The notes beneath the pieces were generated by a model. It did not search any database. It saw nothing but the letters and a program-made list of their open reading frames with translations, and had not been told where the DNA came from. From Cyclobacteriaceae bacterium (GTDB taxonomy: Bacteria; Bacteroidota; Bacteroidia; Cytophagales; Cyclobacteriaceae), in assembly GCA_013140555.1 (NCBI GenBank), contig JABFSO010000143.1, positions 1-36,676 on the forward strand: DNA of 36,676 nt. The letters run 5' to 3'. Positions 8,421 through 17,346 of the stretch are shown here, piece after piece. A program made the translations under genes and the position numbers. Position 1 is the first letter of the stretch. Each line of letters starts with the position of its first letter.

Positions 8421-11400
8421 ATGTTACGTTCCCCACTTCTCACTTTTATGAGTTTAATCTTTGCATTGAACTCATTTTCTCAAAGCATCAGTACATCAGC
8501 AATTAGCGGTTCTCCTTTTTGTGCGGGAACTGCAGTAAATGTACCATATACCATTTCAGGAAGCTTTACTACCGGTAATGTTTTCACAGCTCAACTTTCT
8601 GCGCCTAACGGCAGCTTTACAACGGCCACTGCAATCGGAACGATCGTTTCAACCACTGCGGGAACTATTTCTGCTACGATACCAGCTACGCAAGCTAGTG
8701 GTACTCAGTATCGAATTAGAGTAGTAAGTTCAACTCCTTCCGTAACCGGCATTAACAACGGAACCGATTTAACCGTCAATGCCTTGGGGCTAAACGCTCC
8801 CACATTTACCGGAACTACATTTTGTGCTGGAGCCTCTTTTACAGTTAATTATAATTTAACAAATAGTTGCGACTTTCTTACCGGAAATACTTTCACTGCA
8901 TTGTTATCTAATTCCACTGGGTCTTTCACAAGTGCTGTTGCGATAGGATCAGTTAATTCAACAGCTTCTGGTAGTATCTCTGTTACGTTGCCAACCTCTA
9001 CTGTAACCGGTACTGGCTATCGCATACGCATTGCTGCATCCAATCCAGCTATCAACAGCCCGATCAACGGTTCGGCTCTCACAATCAATTCACTTGGAAT
9101 CAATGCTCCCACTATCACGGGAGGAACAACTACTTTTTGTCAGGGGCAAGCTTTTACCGTAAACTACACCGTGCAAAACAGTTGTGGTTTTCCCAATACT
9201 CCTTCCAGCAATATTTTCACCGCTCAGCTTTCCGATGCAAGTGGAAGTTTCACAACGCCAACTGATCTTGGTACCGTTACTGCCTCTAACTCCGGGGCAA
9301 TCAGCGCCAACATTGGCAATGCACCTGCAGGCACGGGCTATCGTATTCGGGTAGTTAGTTCAAATGGTGCTATTGTAAGTGCTAATAACGGCACCAATCT
9401 CACGATCAATGCTTCGTCCGGAGATCCAACTGTATTTGGCACGACCGGTTGGAATAATTACGTCTACTCTGGAACAGTTTTTCCTATCTCCAGCAATACG
9501 TATCTGGGAACATACACTGAAACGAATTTGAGTTTCAATACAACCAATCGATGGACCAGCGGTAACTCACCCAGCACAGCAAATACTTCTAGCGGTTCGG
9601 CATATAGTGGATGCCCTGTCGGAGCTACGAATATTTCGATCAGTTTTAAAAGAACCAATTTTACCTGCGGATACTATCAAATTGATGTTCCCACACATGA
9701 TGATTATTTAAGACTCTTCATAGACGGAGCTTTGGTTTTTGGCCATACCAATGGGTGCTGTGATGCTCACACCAATGTATGGACAGGATTTTTGGGCCCC
9801 ACATCGACTGTAGAATTTCAATTGATTCAATTTGGTGGCGGCTCAGGTTTAACTGCCAATTTTAGTAATCCAACAAATCCGATGGTAGTAAGTAACCCAG
9901 CAACAATTTGCTCCACATCTAGCATCACACTCAATGCATCGGCATCTATTCCATTAAATTATTCCTGGACACCTGTTACCGGACTCGCTCCTGCCGATGG
10001 CTTGGGTGCAAGTGTTGTTGCCGCACCTACTGTTACAACAACTTACACCGCCACCGGAACGGATGCAACTACCGGATGTACTTTAACCAAAACGGTTCCC
10101 ATTACAGTAGTTTCTCCCGCCACCGTACCTACACTTTCATTAACCAACGTTTCATCACCTATCTGTTCTGGAGTTACAACTTCTACTATTACTGTTTCCG
10201 GTGCTTCCAGTTATGTCTGGGCTCCCACCACCGGACTTACTTTTCAAAATCCGGAAAACTCTATTGCCATCGCCAATCCGGCCTCCACTACTTCATATAC
10301 GATTACAGGAAGTACCGGATGTCAAACGGCCAACATCAACACTACGGTAACGGTTCAAAATATTCCACCTACACCAGTTCCGGCTACTGATTTTGGTAAT
10401 GGTGTATGGAATGCGTATTGCCATAACAATACAACTTTGAGCAATTATTATGGATTCTATACAGAAAGTGCGGTAAGTTTCAACACAACTTCTAAGTGGG
10501 CATCTGGTAGTGGGCCTACCGTAGCAACCGGCTATTCGGGTTGTTCTTTCGGAAGCACCAATTATTCCATCAGCTTTAAGCGAACTAATTTTACGTGCGG
10601 TTATTATCAAATCGATATCAATAATCAGGATGATTTTTTAACGCTGCTTATCGATGGTGTGCAGTTGTTTCAGAGAAATTCATTTAATGCAACACTTCAA
10701 TCTAATGTCTGGACAGGATTTCTTGGTCCAACGTCAACTGTAGAATTCCGATTGGTAAACAACAACGGGCCGGGCAGTTTGTCTGTTTCCATTACTCCAT
10801 CTACCATTCTTGCAAACCGGCCTCAAACCATTAATTCAAATAGTACGATATGTGCCGGTACCAACATGGCATTATCTGCTACCTCTGCTATTACAGGGGC
10901 TACCTATGATTGGTCGATAAGCCCGAGTGACCCTACGATTACATTTGTACCTGGCTCAAATACCTCTAATCCGTTTTTACAAACTACGAGTGGTACCGTT
11001 GGCCCTACTTACACCGTCACCAATACATTAACAGATGCGGCACTTACCGGATGTTCTGTTTCAAAAAGCTTTACACTTACTGTAGATCCATTGCCGAACA
11101 CAACCGTTTCTCCTACTGCGATTACCACCTCTTGCCCAAGCGCAGGAATTACTTTAACAGCTAGTGGTGCTGTTAACTATACTTGGAGCCCTTCAATGGG
11201 ACTAAGTGCAACAACCGGATTTTCAGTTGTGGCAACACCCACCACAACGACAACCTATACCGTGGTTGGTAGTAACAATTGTTCCGTTGGCGTAGCAACT
11301 TCTACCATCACAGTAGTACCGATCCCTGCCTACACAACATTTCCTACTGGAACTTGGAACGTGTATGGTTTTAATTCTCAAACGATCGGAACAAACTATC

Positions 11401-13307
11401 AAGGCTATTATACCGAAAATGGAAGTGGCCCCACCGGATATAGTTTTAGTTCGACCACTCGATGGACGAGCGGCACCGCTCCTTCTACTGCCAATGCCAC
11501 CAATGGAAATGCATGGCTCGGCTGTACCATGAGCGCCACGAATATAAGCATGTCAGCAAAACGAACCGGTTTTGCGTGCGGCATGTATCAAATTGATATT
11601 CCATCGCATGACGACTCCTTCTATTTGTTGATTAACGGAGTTGAGGTAGCCAGACACATTGGTTGCTGCGATGTGCACACTGCCGTATGGACTGGTGTGC
11701 TCAATTCGAACTCAACTGTAGAGTTACAAATGCAACAAGGTACAGGTGGCTCAAATTTATCCATCGCATTCACAGCAATTGCTCAACCCGCAGGAACCAC
11801 GCTTTGGCTTGGAGGCACCAGCAATGATTGGTTTACAGCCAGCAATTGGTGCAATGGAATTCCAACGGCAACAACGGATGCATTAATCCCAGCTGCCGGT
11901 CCTCAGAATATGCCTTTGATTAACAATACGGGTGCTGTCACCAGAAACTTAACAATCAACCCTGCCATTCCTGCTGTGACCGGAACGATCACCTCTCCGG
12001 CTATTGCTGCTGCCAGCCTAACTACCAACTCATTCAATTTAGATGTAAACGGAAATTGGACGAACAACGGAACATTTACTGCCAATGCCGGTTCGGTTAG
12101 TTTTGTAGGAAGTGGAAGCAATAGTAGTATCTCAACCAATGGAACTCAATCGTTCAATAACCTGATCATCGATAAAGGAAATGGTGTCACACTCAGTTCC
12201 GGGATCCATCAAGTAAGCGGCACGATGACTTTCACCAATGGATTAGTGACACAAAACGCAACGCTTAGAATACTAAATGGTGCCAGTGTAGCAAGTGCAA
12301 GTAACACTAGTTATGTAGATGGAGTGGTAACTAAAATTGGTAATAGTGCCTTCACATTTCCTATCGGAAAAGCCAATCTTTACAGACCCATTTCGATTTC
12401 TGCACCTGCTGTCGTAACCGATAGTTATACGGTTCAATATTTCAATGTCAATCCGAATGGAACCTATCCTAATGCGTCTCGAGCCGGCACACTCGATCAC
12501 GTGAGCGGAGCCGAATATTGGATGCTCAATCAGACCGCAGGAACTTCGAATGTAAATGTTACTCTAAGCTGGGGAAGCAATAGTGGTATCGTGGATAACT
12601 TTAGCACGCTCCGCGTGGCTGCTTGGAATGGATCGCAGTGGACTGATCAAGGCAGCGGAGGAACCACCGGAACTTTTGCATCGGGCACAATTATTAATGC
12701 GGCTCCTTCTTCCATTTTCGGACCATTTACGTTGGCTAGCACCGCACCATTCAGCAACCCATTGCCTGTTGAGTTAACGCTCTTCAACTGCTCGCTTACG
12801 CAGGAAGGCTTTGTTTCCTTAACGTGGACAACCGCGTCTGAAAAAAATAGCGATTACTTTGATGTGCAGCGATTCGATGATGATACACAAACTTTTAAAA
12901 CGATTGGTCGTGTCAAATCTGCCGGTACTACCAATTTGGAAAGCAACTATTCATTTGAAGATAAGTTGACTCCCAAAGGATATGTATACTACCGTTTAAA
13001 ACAAGTTGATTTTGATGGCACTCCAACCTATTCGAAAATCTGCTCGATCGAAGGTGCGTCTGAAAAAGATAGTATTAAAATATTCCCTAATCCAAACTCG
13101 ACCGGAATAGCCTACATCAATCTAAACGATGCTGAGCTAAACTCTCTATCAATTATCAATAATGTCGGTCAAGAGGTGAATTGCAATTACAAACTAGAAT
13201 CCGGCAGAGTAGCAATAAACACTCAATTACTTGCCGGAGGTATCTATATCGTTAAAGTCGTAGCGAATCAAAAACTCACCACGTTAAAACTAGTTGTTCA
13301 AAAATAA
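8421..13307 (+). CDS. Giant modular secreted protein with type IX secretion C-terminal sorting domain
   Basis: This 1628-residue protein has a signal peptide (residues 1-20, ending FALNSFSQS). Three tandem Ig-like repeats follow (about 22-118, 119-222, 223-330), each with an FCxG start, a GSFT middle and a GYRIRV end. Three longer homologous modules lie at about 341-483, 660-792 and 976-1122. They share W-N-x-Y, RWTSG, SFKRTNFTCGYYQID, a DDxxxLLIDG core and VWTG, and resemble PA14-like ligand-binding folds. Pairs of Ig/PKD-like domains separate them. A WLGGTSNDWFTASNWC segment (about 1129) begins a beta-solenoid-like region. A fibronectin-III-like domain (LPVELTLFNCS, about 1447) precedes a type A sorting domain (FPNPNSTGIAYINL to the C-terminus). 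The product is probably a surface adhesin or glycan-binding protein; no catalytic domain is recognised. A strong terminator follows. Confidence 0.9.
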   Translation: MLRSPLLTFMSLIFALNSFSQSISTSAISGSPFCAGTAVNVPYTISGSFTTGNVFTAQLSAPNGSFTTATAIGTIVSTTAGTISATIPATQASGTQYRIRVVSSTPSVTGINNGTDLTVNALGLNAPTFTGTTFCAGASFTVNYNLTNSCDFLTGNTFTALLSNSTGSFTSAVAIGSVNSTASGSISVTLPTSTVTGTGYRIRIAASNPAINSPINGSALTINSLGINAPTITGGTTTFCQGQAFTVNYTVQNSCGFPNTPSSNIFTAQLSDASGSFTTPTDLGTVTASNSGAISANIGNAPAGTGYRIRVVSSNGAIVSANNGTNLTINASSGDPTVFGTTGWNNYVYSGTVFPISSNTYLGTYTETNLSFNTTNRWTSGNSPSTANTSSGSAYSGCPVGATNISISFKRTNFTCGYYQIDVPTHDDYLRLFIDGALVFGHTNGCCDAHTNVWTGFLGPTSTVEFQLIQFGGGSGLTANFSNPTNPMVVSNPATICSTSSITLNASASIPLNYSWTPVTGLAPADGLGASVVAAPTVTTTYTATGTDATTGCTLTKTVPITVVSPATVPTLSLTNVSSPICSGVTTSTITVSGASSYVWAPTTGLTFQNPENSIAIANPASTTSYTITGSTGCQTANINTTVTVQNIPPTPVPATDFGNGVWNAYCHNNTTLSNYYGFYTESAVSFNTTSKWASGSGPTVATGYSGCSFGSTNYSISFKRTNFTCGYYQIDINNQDDFLTLLIDGVQLFQRNSFNATLQSNVWTGFLGPTSTVEFRLVNNNGPGSLSVSITPSTILANRPQTINSNSTICAGTNMALSATSAITGATYDWSISPSDPTITFVPGSNTSNPFLQTTSGTVGPTYTVTNTLTDAALTGCSVSKSFTLTVDPLPNTTVSPTAITTSCPSAGITLTASGAVNYTWSPSMGLSATTGFSVVATPTTTTTYTVVGSNNCSVGVATSTITVVPIPAYTTFPTGTWNVYGFNSQTIGTNYQGYYTENGSGPTGYSFSSTTRWTSGTAPSTANATNGNAWLGCTMSATNISMSAKRTGFACGMYQIDIPSHDDSFYLLINGVEVARHIGCCDVHTAVWTGVLNSNSTVELQMQQGTGGSNLSIAFTAIAQPAGTTLWLGGTSNDWFTASNWCNGIPTATTDALIPAAGPQNMPLINNTGAVTRNLTINPAIPAVTGTITSPAIAAASLTTNSFNLDVNGNWTNNGTFTANAGSVSFVGSGSNSSISTNGTQSFNNLIIDKGNGVTLSSGIHQVSGTMTFTNGLVTQNATLRILNGASVASASNTSYVDGVVTKIGNSAFTFPIGKANLYRPISISAPAVVTDSYTVQYFNVNPNGTYPNASRAGTLDHVSGAEYWMLNQTAGTSNVNVTLSWGSNSGIVDNFSTLRVAAWNGSQWTDQGSGGTTGTFASGTIINAAPSSIFGPFTLASTAPFSNPLPVELTLFNCSLTQEGFVSLTWTTASEKNSDYFDVQRFDDDTQTFKTIGRVKSAGTTNLESNYSFEDKLTPKGYVYYRLKQVDFDGTPTYSKICSIEGASEKDSIKIFPNPNSTGIAYINLNDAELNSLSIINNVGQEVNCNYKLESGRVAINTQLLAGGIYIVKVVANQKLTTLKLVVQK

Positions 13308-13330
13308 ATCAATCTTCATTTTAAGATTTG

Positions 13331-13357
13331 AAAGACTCCTTCGGGAGTCTTTTTTTT
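13331..13357 (+). terminator. Rho-independent terminator after the type IX secreted protein
   Basis: The stem AAAGACTCC/GGAGTCTTT (9 bp) closes a TTCG tetraloop and leads into a run of eight T residues counted from the stem's 3' end. It lies 23 bases after the stop codon. Confidence 0.93.
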
Positions 13358-13373
13358 GTGAACTTTGTAAACA

Positions 13374-14015
13374 GTGGCTTATCCCTTTTCATTTCTGACA
13401 ATTACAGGTTCTGCCGAAAGCTTGTTCAAAGATACCGGTAGCAAATTTTTTTCCTATGCCTTTCCTGTGCAGGATGAAGAAGAGGTGAAACAACATCTGG
13501 TAACTCTTCGGAAAAAATACTTTGATGCCACGCATCATTGTTATGGATATGTGCTGGGTGCCGATGGTTCAAAATTTCGGGCGAATGATGATGGCGAGCC
13601 GAATCACTCTGCGGGCGATCCTATCTTAGGTCAACTTCGCAGCAGAAATTTAACCAATGCACTCGTGGTGGTGGTACGCTACTTCGGTGGCACCAAACTG
13701 GGTGTGAGTGGACTGATTCATGCGTATCGCGAAAGCGCAGCACTGGCTTTGAATCAATGCACGATTGTAGAAAAAGATGTAACAGAAAAAATTTTATTGC
13801 TGTATGATTATGCTGCCACTCCGGAAGTGATGCGACTGTTGAAGGATTTTGGGATGACCATCGAAGAACAAGACTTTCAAGATCGCTGTTCGTTGCTTGC
13901 CTCCGTTCGCAAAAAAGTTTTTCCCGAGCTTATTGAGAAAATTGAGTTACTGATCGCGTTGGGTCATCCTATGGAAATCGCAACGCCTCCACTTTCACAA
14001 TCGCCTCACGATTAA
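13374..14015 (+). CDS. IMPACT/YigZ family protein (UPF0029)
   Basis: This 213-residue protein has the YigZ layout. The N-terminal IMPACT domain (about 20-130) shows the signature stretch FRANDDGEPNHSAGDPIL followed by RYFGGTKLGVSGLIHAY. A C-terminal ferredoxin-like DUF1949 domain (about 140-205) follows. E. coli YigZ and eukaryotic IMPACT are linked to translation control, but the bacterial reaction is not established. I chose the GTG at 13374 because it lies directly before AYPFSFLTITG and no upstream ATG exists in frame. The gene begins 16 bases after the preceding terminator's T-run. Its 3' end overlaps the convergent GNAT-DUF952 gene by 47 bases, so the last 15 codons are coding on both strands. 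Confidence 0.88.
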   Translation: MAYPFSFLTITGSAESLFKDTGSKFFSYAFPVQDEEEVKQHLVTLRKKYFDATHHCYGYVLGADGSKFRANDDGEPNHSAGDPILGQLRSRNLTNALVVVVRYFGGTKLGVSGLIHAYRESAALALNQCTIVEKDVTEKILLLYDYAATPEVMRLLKDFGMTIEEQDFQDRCSLLASVRKKVFPELIEKIELLIALGHPMEIATPPLSQSPHD

Positions 14016-14760
14016 TGGGGCCATACACATGCGGAAACATTTTTCCGTCTGCCTCCTCATACTTTAATGGATGTTGTAAGCGTGAAGGCTCGACATGCAG
14101 CAATACCAAATTTTGCTGACCTACAAAAAATCGTTGCAGCGTGCCTGCGATCTGATCGTGCGTGGAGCAATGAATAAATCCTTCCGTTTCCAAAGATGAT
14201 ACAGAATAGCTCGTTTGCGTCACGTAGTTTTTCCAATAAGAACCTGGAGTAATGTGGAAAATACGTTGTGTAGGTCGAAGCACTCTTTGATAAAATCGGT
14301 TGTCGACTTTCATCAATGGGAAAGTAGAAGGCAGGTTTTCTTTTTCAATGGCATGAAATCCGTTCTTTTCATAAAAGCGGTGAGCTGCCTTCATCGTGTC
14401 AATCGTCCCGAGAAAAATTTCATCGATCTGTTTTGTCTCGCACCATGCTACCAATGTGTCGAGCAACCGCTGCGCTACACCCCACGCTGCACCACGGTAA
14501 TTAGAATGAACAAACATTTTGCGGATCACGCCTTGTCCGTTACCAATATTTAATAATGCGATGGTTCCAATTACATCATCGCCATTCACTGCCACCCAAA
14601 AGTTTCCTCCCTTTTGAAAATAAAAAGTAGAGATAGCCTGAAGATCAGGTTGATCACCAATGGTGATGGGCACTCCAAACTCTTGCTGCTGAATGGGAAG
14701 AATCAGCTCAATGATTTTCTCCTTGTCTTCTTCGGTATATGGCCTTACCGCATAAGTCAT
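13969..14760 (-). CDS. GNAT acetyltransferase fused to DUF952
   Basis: The 263-residue protein combines two domains. Residues 1-162 form a GNAT N-acetyltransferase, with an acetyl-CoA loop region near MFVHSNYRGAAWGVAQRLL and a C-terminal AHRFYEKNGFHAIEK. Residues about 165-263 match DUF952, a small domain with conserved IFHIT, EGFIHCST, LLHVEP and FPHVYGPI motifs. DUF952 is usually a stand-alone protein of about 110 residues, so this is a fusion. The GNAT substrate is unknown; DUF952 may act in the same reaction, but this is inference. Its ATG overlaps the mqo stop (ATGA, 14757-14760), which indicates translational coupling downstream of mqo. Confidence 0.85.
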   Translation of the reverse strand: MTYAVRPYTEEDKEKIIELILPIQQQEFGVPITIGDQPDLQAISTFYFQKGGNFWVAVNGDDVIGTIALLNIGNGQGVIRKMFVHSNYRGAAWGVAQRLLDTLVAWCETKQIDEIFLGTIDTMKAAHRFYEKNGFHAIEKENLPSTFPLMKVDNRFYQRVLRPTQRIFHITPGSYWKNYVTQTSYSVSSLETEGFIHCSTHDQIAGTLQRFFVGQQNLVLLHVEPSRLQHPLKYEEADGKMFPHVYGPINREAIVKVEALRFP

Positions 14761-16262
14761 TTAATTCCCAAGTTCAAAATTTCTGCAGTTCGTTTACGGG
14801 TAGCTTGCAACTTCTCTTCGTTTTTAGAAAGTGCTACGTTCAACGAAGGTGCCATCTCCTTCAATTTGCTTTGCCACGCATCGGTTTGGAATTGTTTCTT
14901 GAAACATTTTGATAGCAAGCCCATCATTACTGCTGCTGCGGTGGATGCGCCAGGTGATGCACCTAATAATGCTGCCACAGTTCCATCTTCTGCTACTACT
15001 ACCTCGGTTCCAAATTCCAATACGCCTCCTTCTTTTTTATCTTTCTTAATCACCTGCACACGCTGGCCGGCTTCTTTCAATTCCCAATCTTTCAACTCGG
15101 CCATGGGCACATATTCTTTCAATGCTTCCAATCGTTGCTCCGGTGTTTGACGCACTTGTTCAATCAAATATTTGGTGAGTGGCATATTTCGCATGCCTGC
15201 AAAAATCATCGGGATGGCGTTGTCAAAGCGAATGGATTTTGGCAAGTCCATTAAGGAACCGTTCTTTAAAAACTTGGTGGTAAATCCGGCAAACGGACCA
15301 AAGAGCAATTCTTTCTTTCCATTGATGATTCGGGTGTCTACGTGTGGCACAGACATCGGTGGCGAACCAACCGTAGCTTTGCCATATACTTTAGCATGAT
15401 GTTGTTGGATGATACTTTCATTGAGACACTTCAACCACAAACCACTTACCGGAAATCCTCCGTATCCTTTGCGCTCGTTTATTTCTGCGCGCTTCAACAA
15501 ATGAAGCGTAGCGCCACCCGCACCTATAAAAACAAACTTCGTGTTTACCTGATCTTTCTCTTGGTTCAGCAGGTTGCGGATAAACACATCCCAACCGCCT
15601 TTTCCATCCGGATCTAAGTCAAGCGCCTCTACGTTGTAGTGCACCGTCACACCCGGCATTTTGCTGAGTTGATCCATCATCGATCGCGTCAGTGTGCCAA
15701 AGTTCACGTCCGTGCCTAAATCCATTCTCGTGGCAGCAAGAGGCTGCTTTTGATCGCGACCTGCCATGACAATCGGTGCCCATTGTTTCATTTGGTCACG
15801 ATCTTCGGTAATGGTCATTTCCTTAAACATGGGGTTATCTTTCAGCAAGGCATATCGCTTGCGCAGATAGGCCACATTGGTATCTCCCCACACAAAGCTC
15901 ACGTGTGGAATAGCGGTTATAAACTCAGCCGGCTGGGGCAAGTATTTCTTCTGAACGAGGTATGCCCAAAATTCTTTCGAAACTTCATACGACTCGGCAA
16001 TCTTCACTGCCTTTGAAATATCGATCGAGCCATCGGGTTTTTGAGGGGTATAATTCAGTTCGCAATAGGCTGCATGGCCGGTGCCGGCATTGTGCCAGGC
16101 ATCCGAGCTTTCTGTTCCGGCTTCGTCTGCGCGTTCAAAAATTTGAATGGTGATGTTGGGGTCTAGTTCTTTTAAAATGATGCCCAGTGTGGCACTCATG
16201 ATGCCCGCACCCATCAATACGACATCCGTTTGTTGAACAAGTGGTTTGATCGCCTTTGTCAT
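14757..16262 (-). CDS. mqo: Malate:quinone oxidoreductase
   Basis: Mqo is a membrane-associated FAD enzyme that oxidises malate to oxaloacetate and passes electrons to the quinone pool, in place of or alongside NAD-malate dehydrogenase. The 501-residue product fits the family's usual length of about 490-500. Visible features are the FAD-binding VVLMGAGIMSATLG at residues 14-27, the family stretch SSDAWHNAGTGHAAYCELNYTP, FVFIGAGGATLHLL, GGFPVSGLWL, and the C-terminal LLGASPGASTAAAVM. No upstream gene is close: 127 bases separate it from the preceding minus-strand gene. The downstream GNAT-DUF952 gene overlaps by 4 bases and forms an operon with it. Confidence 0.96.
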   Translation of the reverse strand: MTKAIKPLVQQTDVVLMGAGIMSATLGIILKELDPNITIQIFERADEAGTESSDAWHNAGTGHAAYCELNYTPQKPDGSIDISKAVKIAESYEVSKEFWAYLVQKKYLPQPAEFITAIPHVSFVWGDTNVAYLRKRYALLKDNPMFKEMTITEDRDQMKQWAPIVMAGRDQKQPLAATRMDLGTDVNFGTLTRSMMDQLSKMPGVTVHYNVEALDLDPDGKGGWDVFIRNLLNQEKDQVNTKFVFIGAGGATLHLLKRAEINERKGYGGFPVSGLWLKCLNESIIQQHHAKVYGKATVGSPPMSVPHVDTRIINGKKELLFGPFAGFTTKFLKNGSLMDLPKSIRFDNAIPMIFAGMRNMPLTKYLIEQVRQTPEQRLEALKEYVPMAELKDWELKEAGQRVQVIKKDKKEGGVLEFGTEVVVAEDGTVAALLGASPGASTAAAVMMGLLSKCFKKQFQTDAWQSKLKEMAPSLNVALSKNEEKLQATRKRTAEILNLGIK

Positions 16263-16389
16263 TCTTTTCCTTTAAATAAAGCGTCCAAGTTATAACCGGA
16301 ATCGCAATAAGAAAAGAAAAAGTAATGCGCTAACCCAAGTCGTTGTAATGTCCAAGTAAAGAAATGGACTTACGCATTGCTTTTGAACC

Positions 16390-17142
16390 TCATCGCACCA
16401 TAATGGCAGAAGGGAGTTTTACCTTATAGCGAACTCCGGCTCCAAAGTCCTCCTCCATTTTGATAACCTCTTTGCTCTTTTTGCTGATGTAGAAAATCGC
16501 ATAGTACTTATCCGAGTAGTCAATTCGCAGCTTCCAGCAGTCCACTACTTTATCTTCGTACGTGCGCACTTTTTCATCGCCCGTTACTTTGTATTCGTAA
16601 AATGCAGGTCCTGTTCTTCCGCCCGGATGATAGAAGTTGATCGCATAGCGCTTGCCCGGTTTTAAATCGAGCAACGAAAATGTTTCTAAGTCCAGCTCCC
16701 AATTGAGCGGTTTCGCTGAGGCTAATTCAAATGTGGCTTTTGAATTGTTGGCCACCGAGTCAGAGCCCTTGATTTTTTTGTCGGAAAAGTCAAACGCTTC
16801 AATGCCGCTACGCTGCATAATCGTTTTGTGATAAATCGGCAAAAATGTTTTTCGATCTACTGTTGAATAGACATAGCGATAGCCGGTTGAATCAGAGCTA
16901 TACCATTTTTGCTCTACTTCGATCATGTTGTTTTTTACCTTTATCTGGCGACTCCAAATAAACGCACCGGCTTGCTTCGGCTTTTTCTTGTTTTGGAAAA
17001 ATACCAAATACTGCGCGGTTTCCGATCGCAGCGATTGCGTAATCCATTTTTCAGGAATGGCTCTGAGTGTGTCGACTTGTGCCTGTGTTTGAAATGAAGT
17101 GATCAGACATACTATGCAGCTGATTCGAATGAGAATTTTCAT
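16390..17142 (-). CDS. Secreted protein, DUF3108-like
   Basis: I recognise no firm family. The 250-residue product has a signal peptide (residues 1-21, ending FQTQAQ) and is then predicted to be mainly beta-stranded. The pattern of an early signal, IEVEQKWYSSDSTGYRYVYSTVDRKTFLPIYHKT, a middle KPLNWELDLETFSLLDLKPGK and a late DCWKLRIDYSDKYYAIFYISKKSKEVIKME resembles DUF3108 and related periplasmic beta-barrel-like proteins. It would act in the periplasm or outer membrane. It lies upstream of mqo on the same strand with a 127-base gap, and is divergent from the LytS kinase gene, with 204 bases of shared upstream sequence. Confidence 0.7.
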   Translation of the reverse strand: MKILIRISCIVCLITSFQTQAQVDTLRAIPEKWITQSLRSETAQYLVFFQNKKKPKQAGAFIWSRQIKVKNNMIEVEQKWYSSDSTGYRYVYSTVDRKTFLPIYHKTIMQRSGIEAFDFSDKKIKGSDSVANNSKATFELASAKPLNWELDLETFSLLDLKPGKRYAINFYHPGGRTGPAFYEYKVTGDEKVRTYEDKVVDCWKLRIDYSDKYYAIFYISKKSKEVIKMEEDFGAGVRYKVKLPSAIMVR

Positions 17143-17346
17143 TTTATCTTTTTTTTGTTGGTCAGTGAAACAACGATGTTTTCGATTGGACGAAAAAAGT
17201 TTTCAACCAACGCAGCTATGAAATAATCGGATGAAGGAAAGTAGTCTACCAACCAATCGGGTGATCATTTGACTGGGTTAGTTGAGCCAAACTCTCAATT
17301 GGAAGAATCTCGATGGCAATCGTTTATCTTTATCCTACTTTAGAAG
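17143..17346. other. Divergent promoter region between the DUF3108-like gene and the LytS kinase gene
   Basis: The 204-base spacer contains no supported gene. TATCTTTA at 17325-17332 is one base from the -7 consensus TAnnTTTG, with TTGG at 17299-17302 as a possible -33 element (22-base spacer). This would place transcription about 10 bases before the kinase ATG at 17347. Confidence 0.35.
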
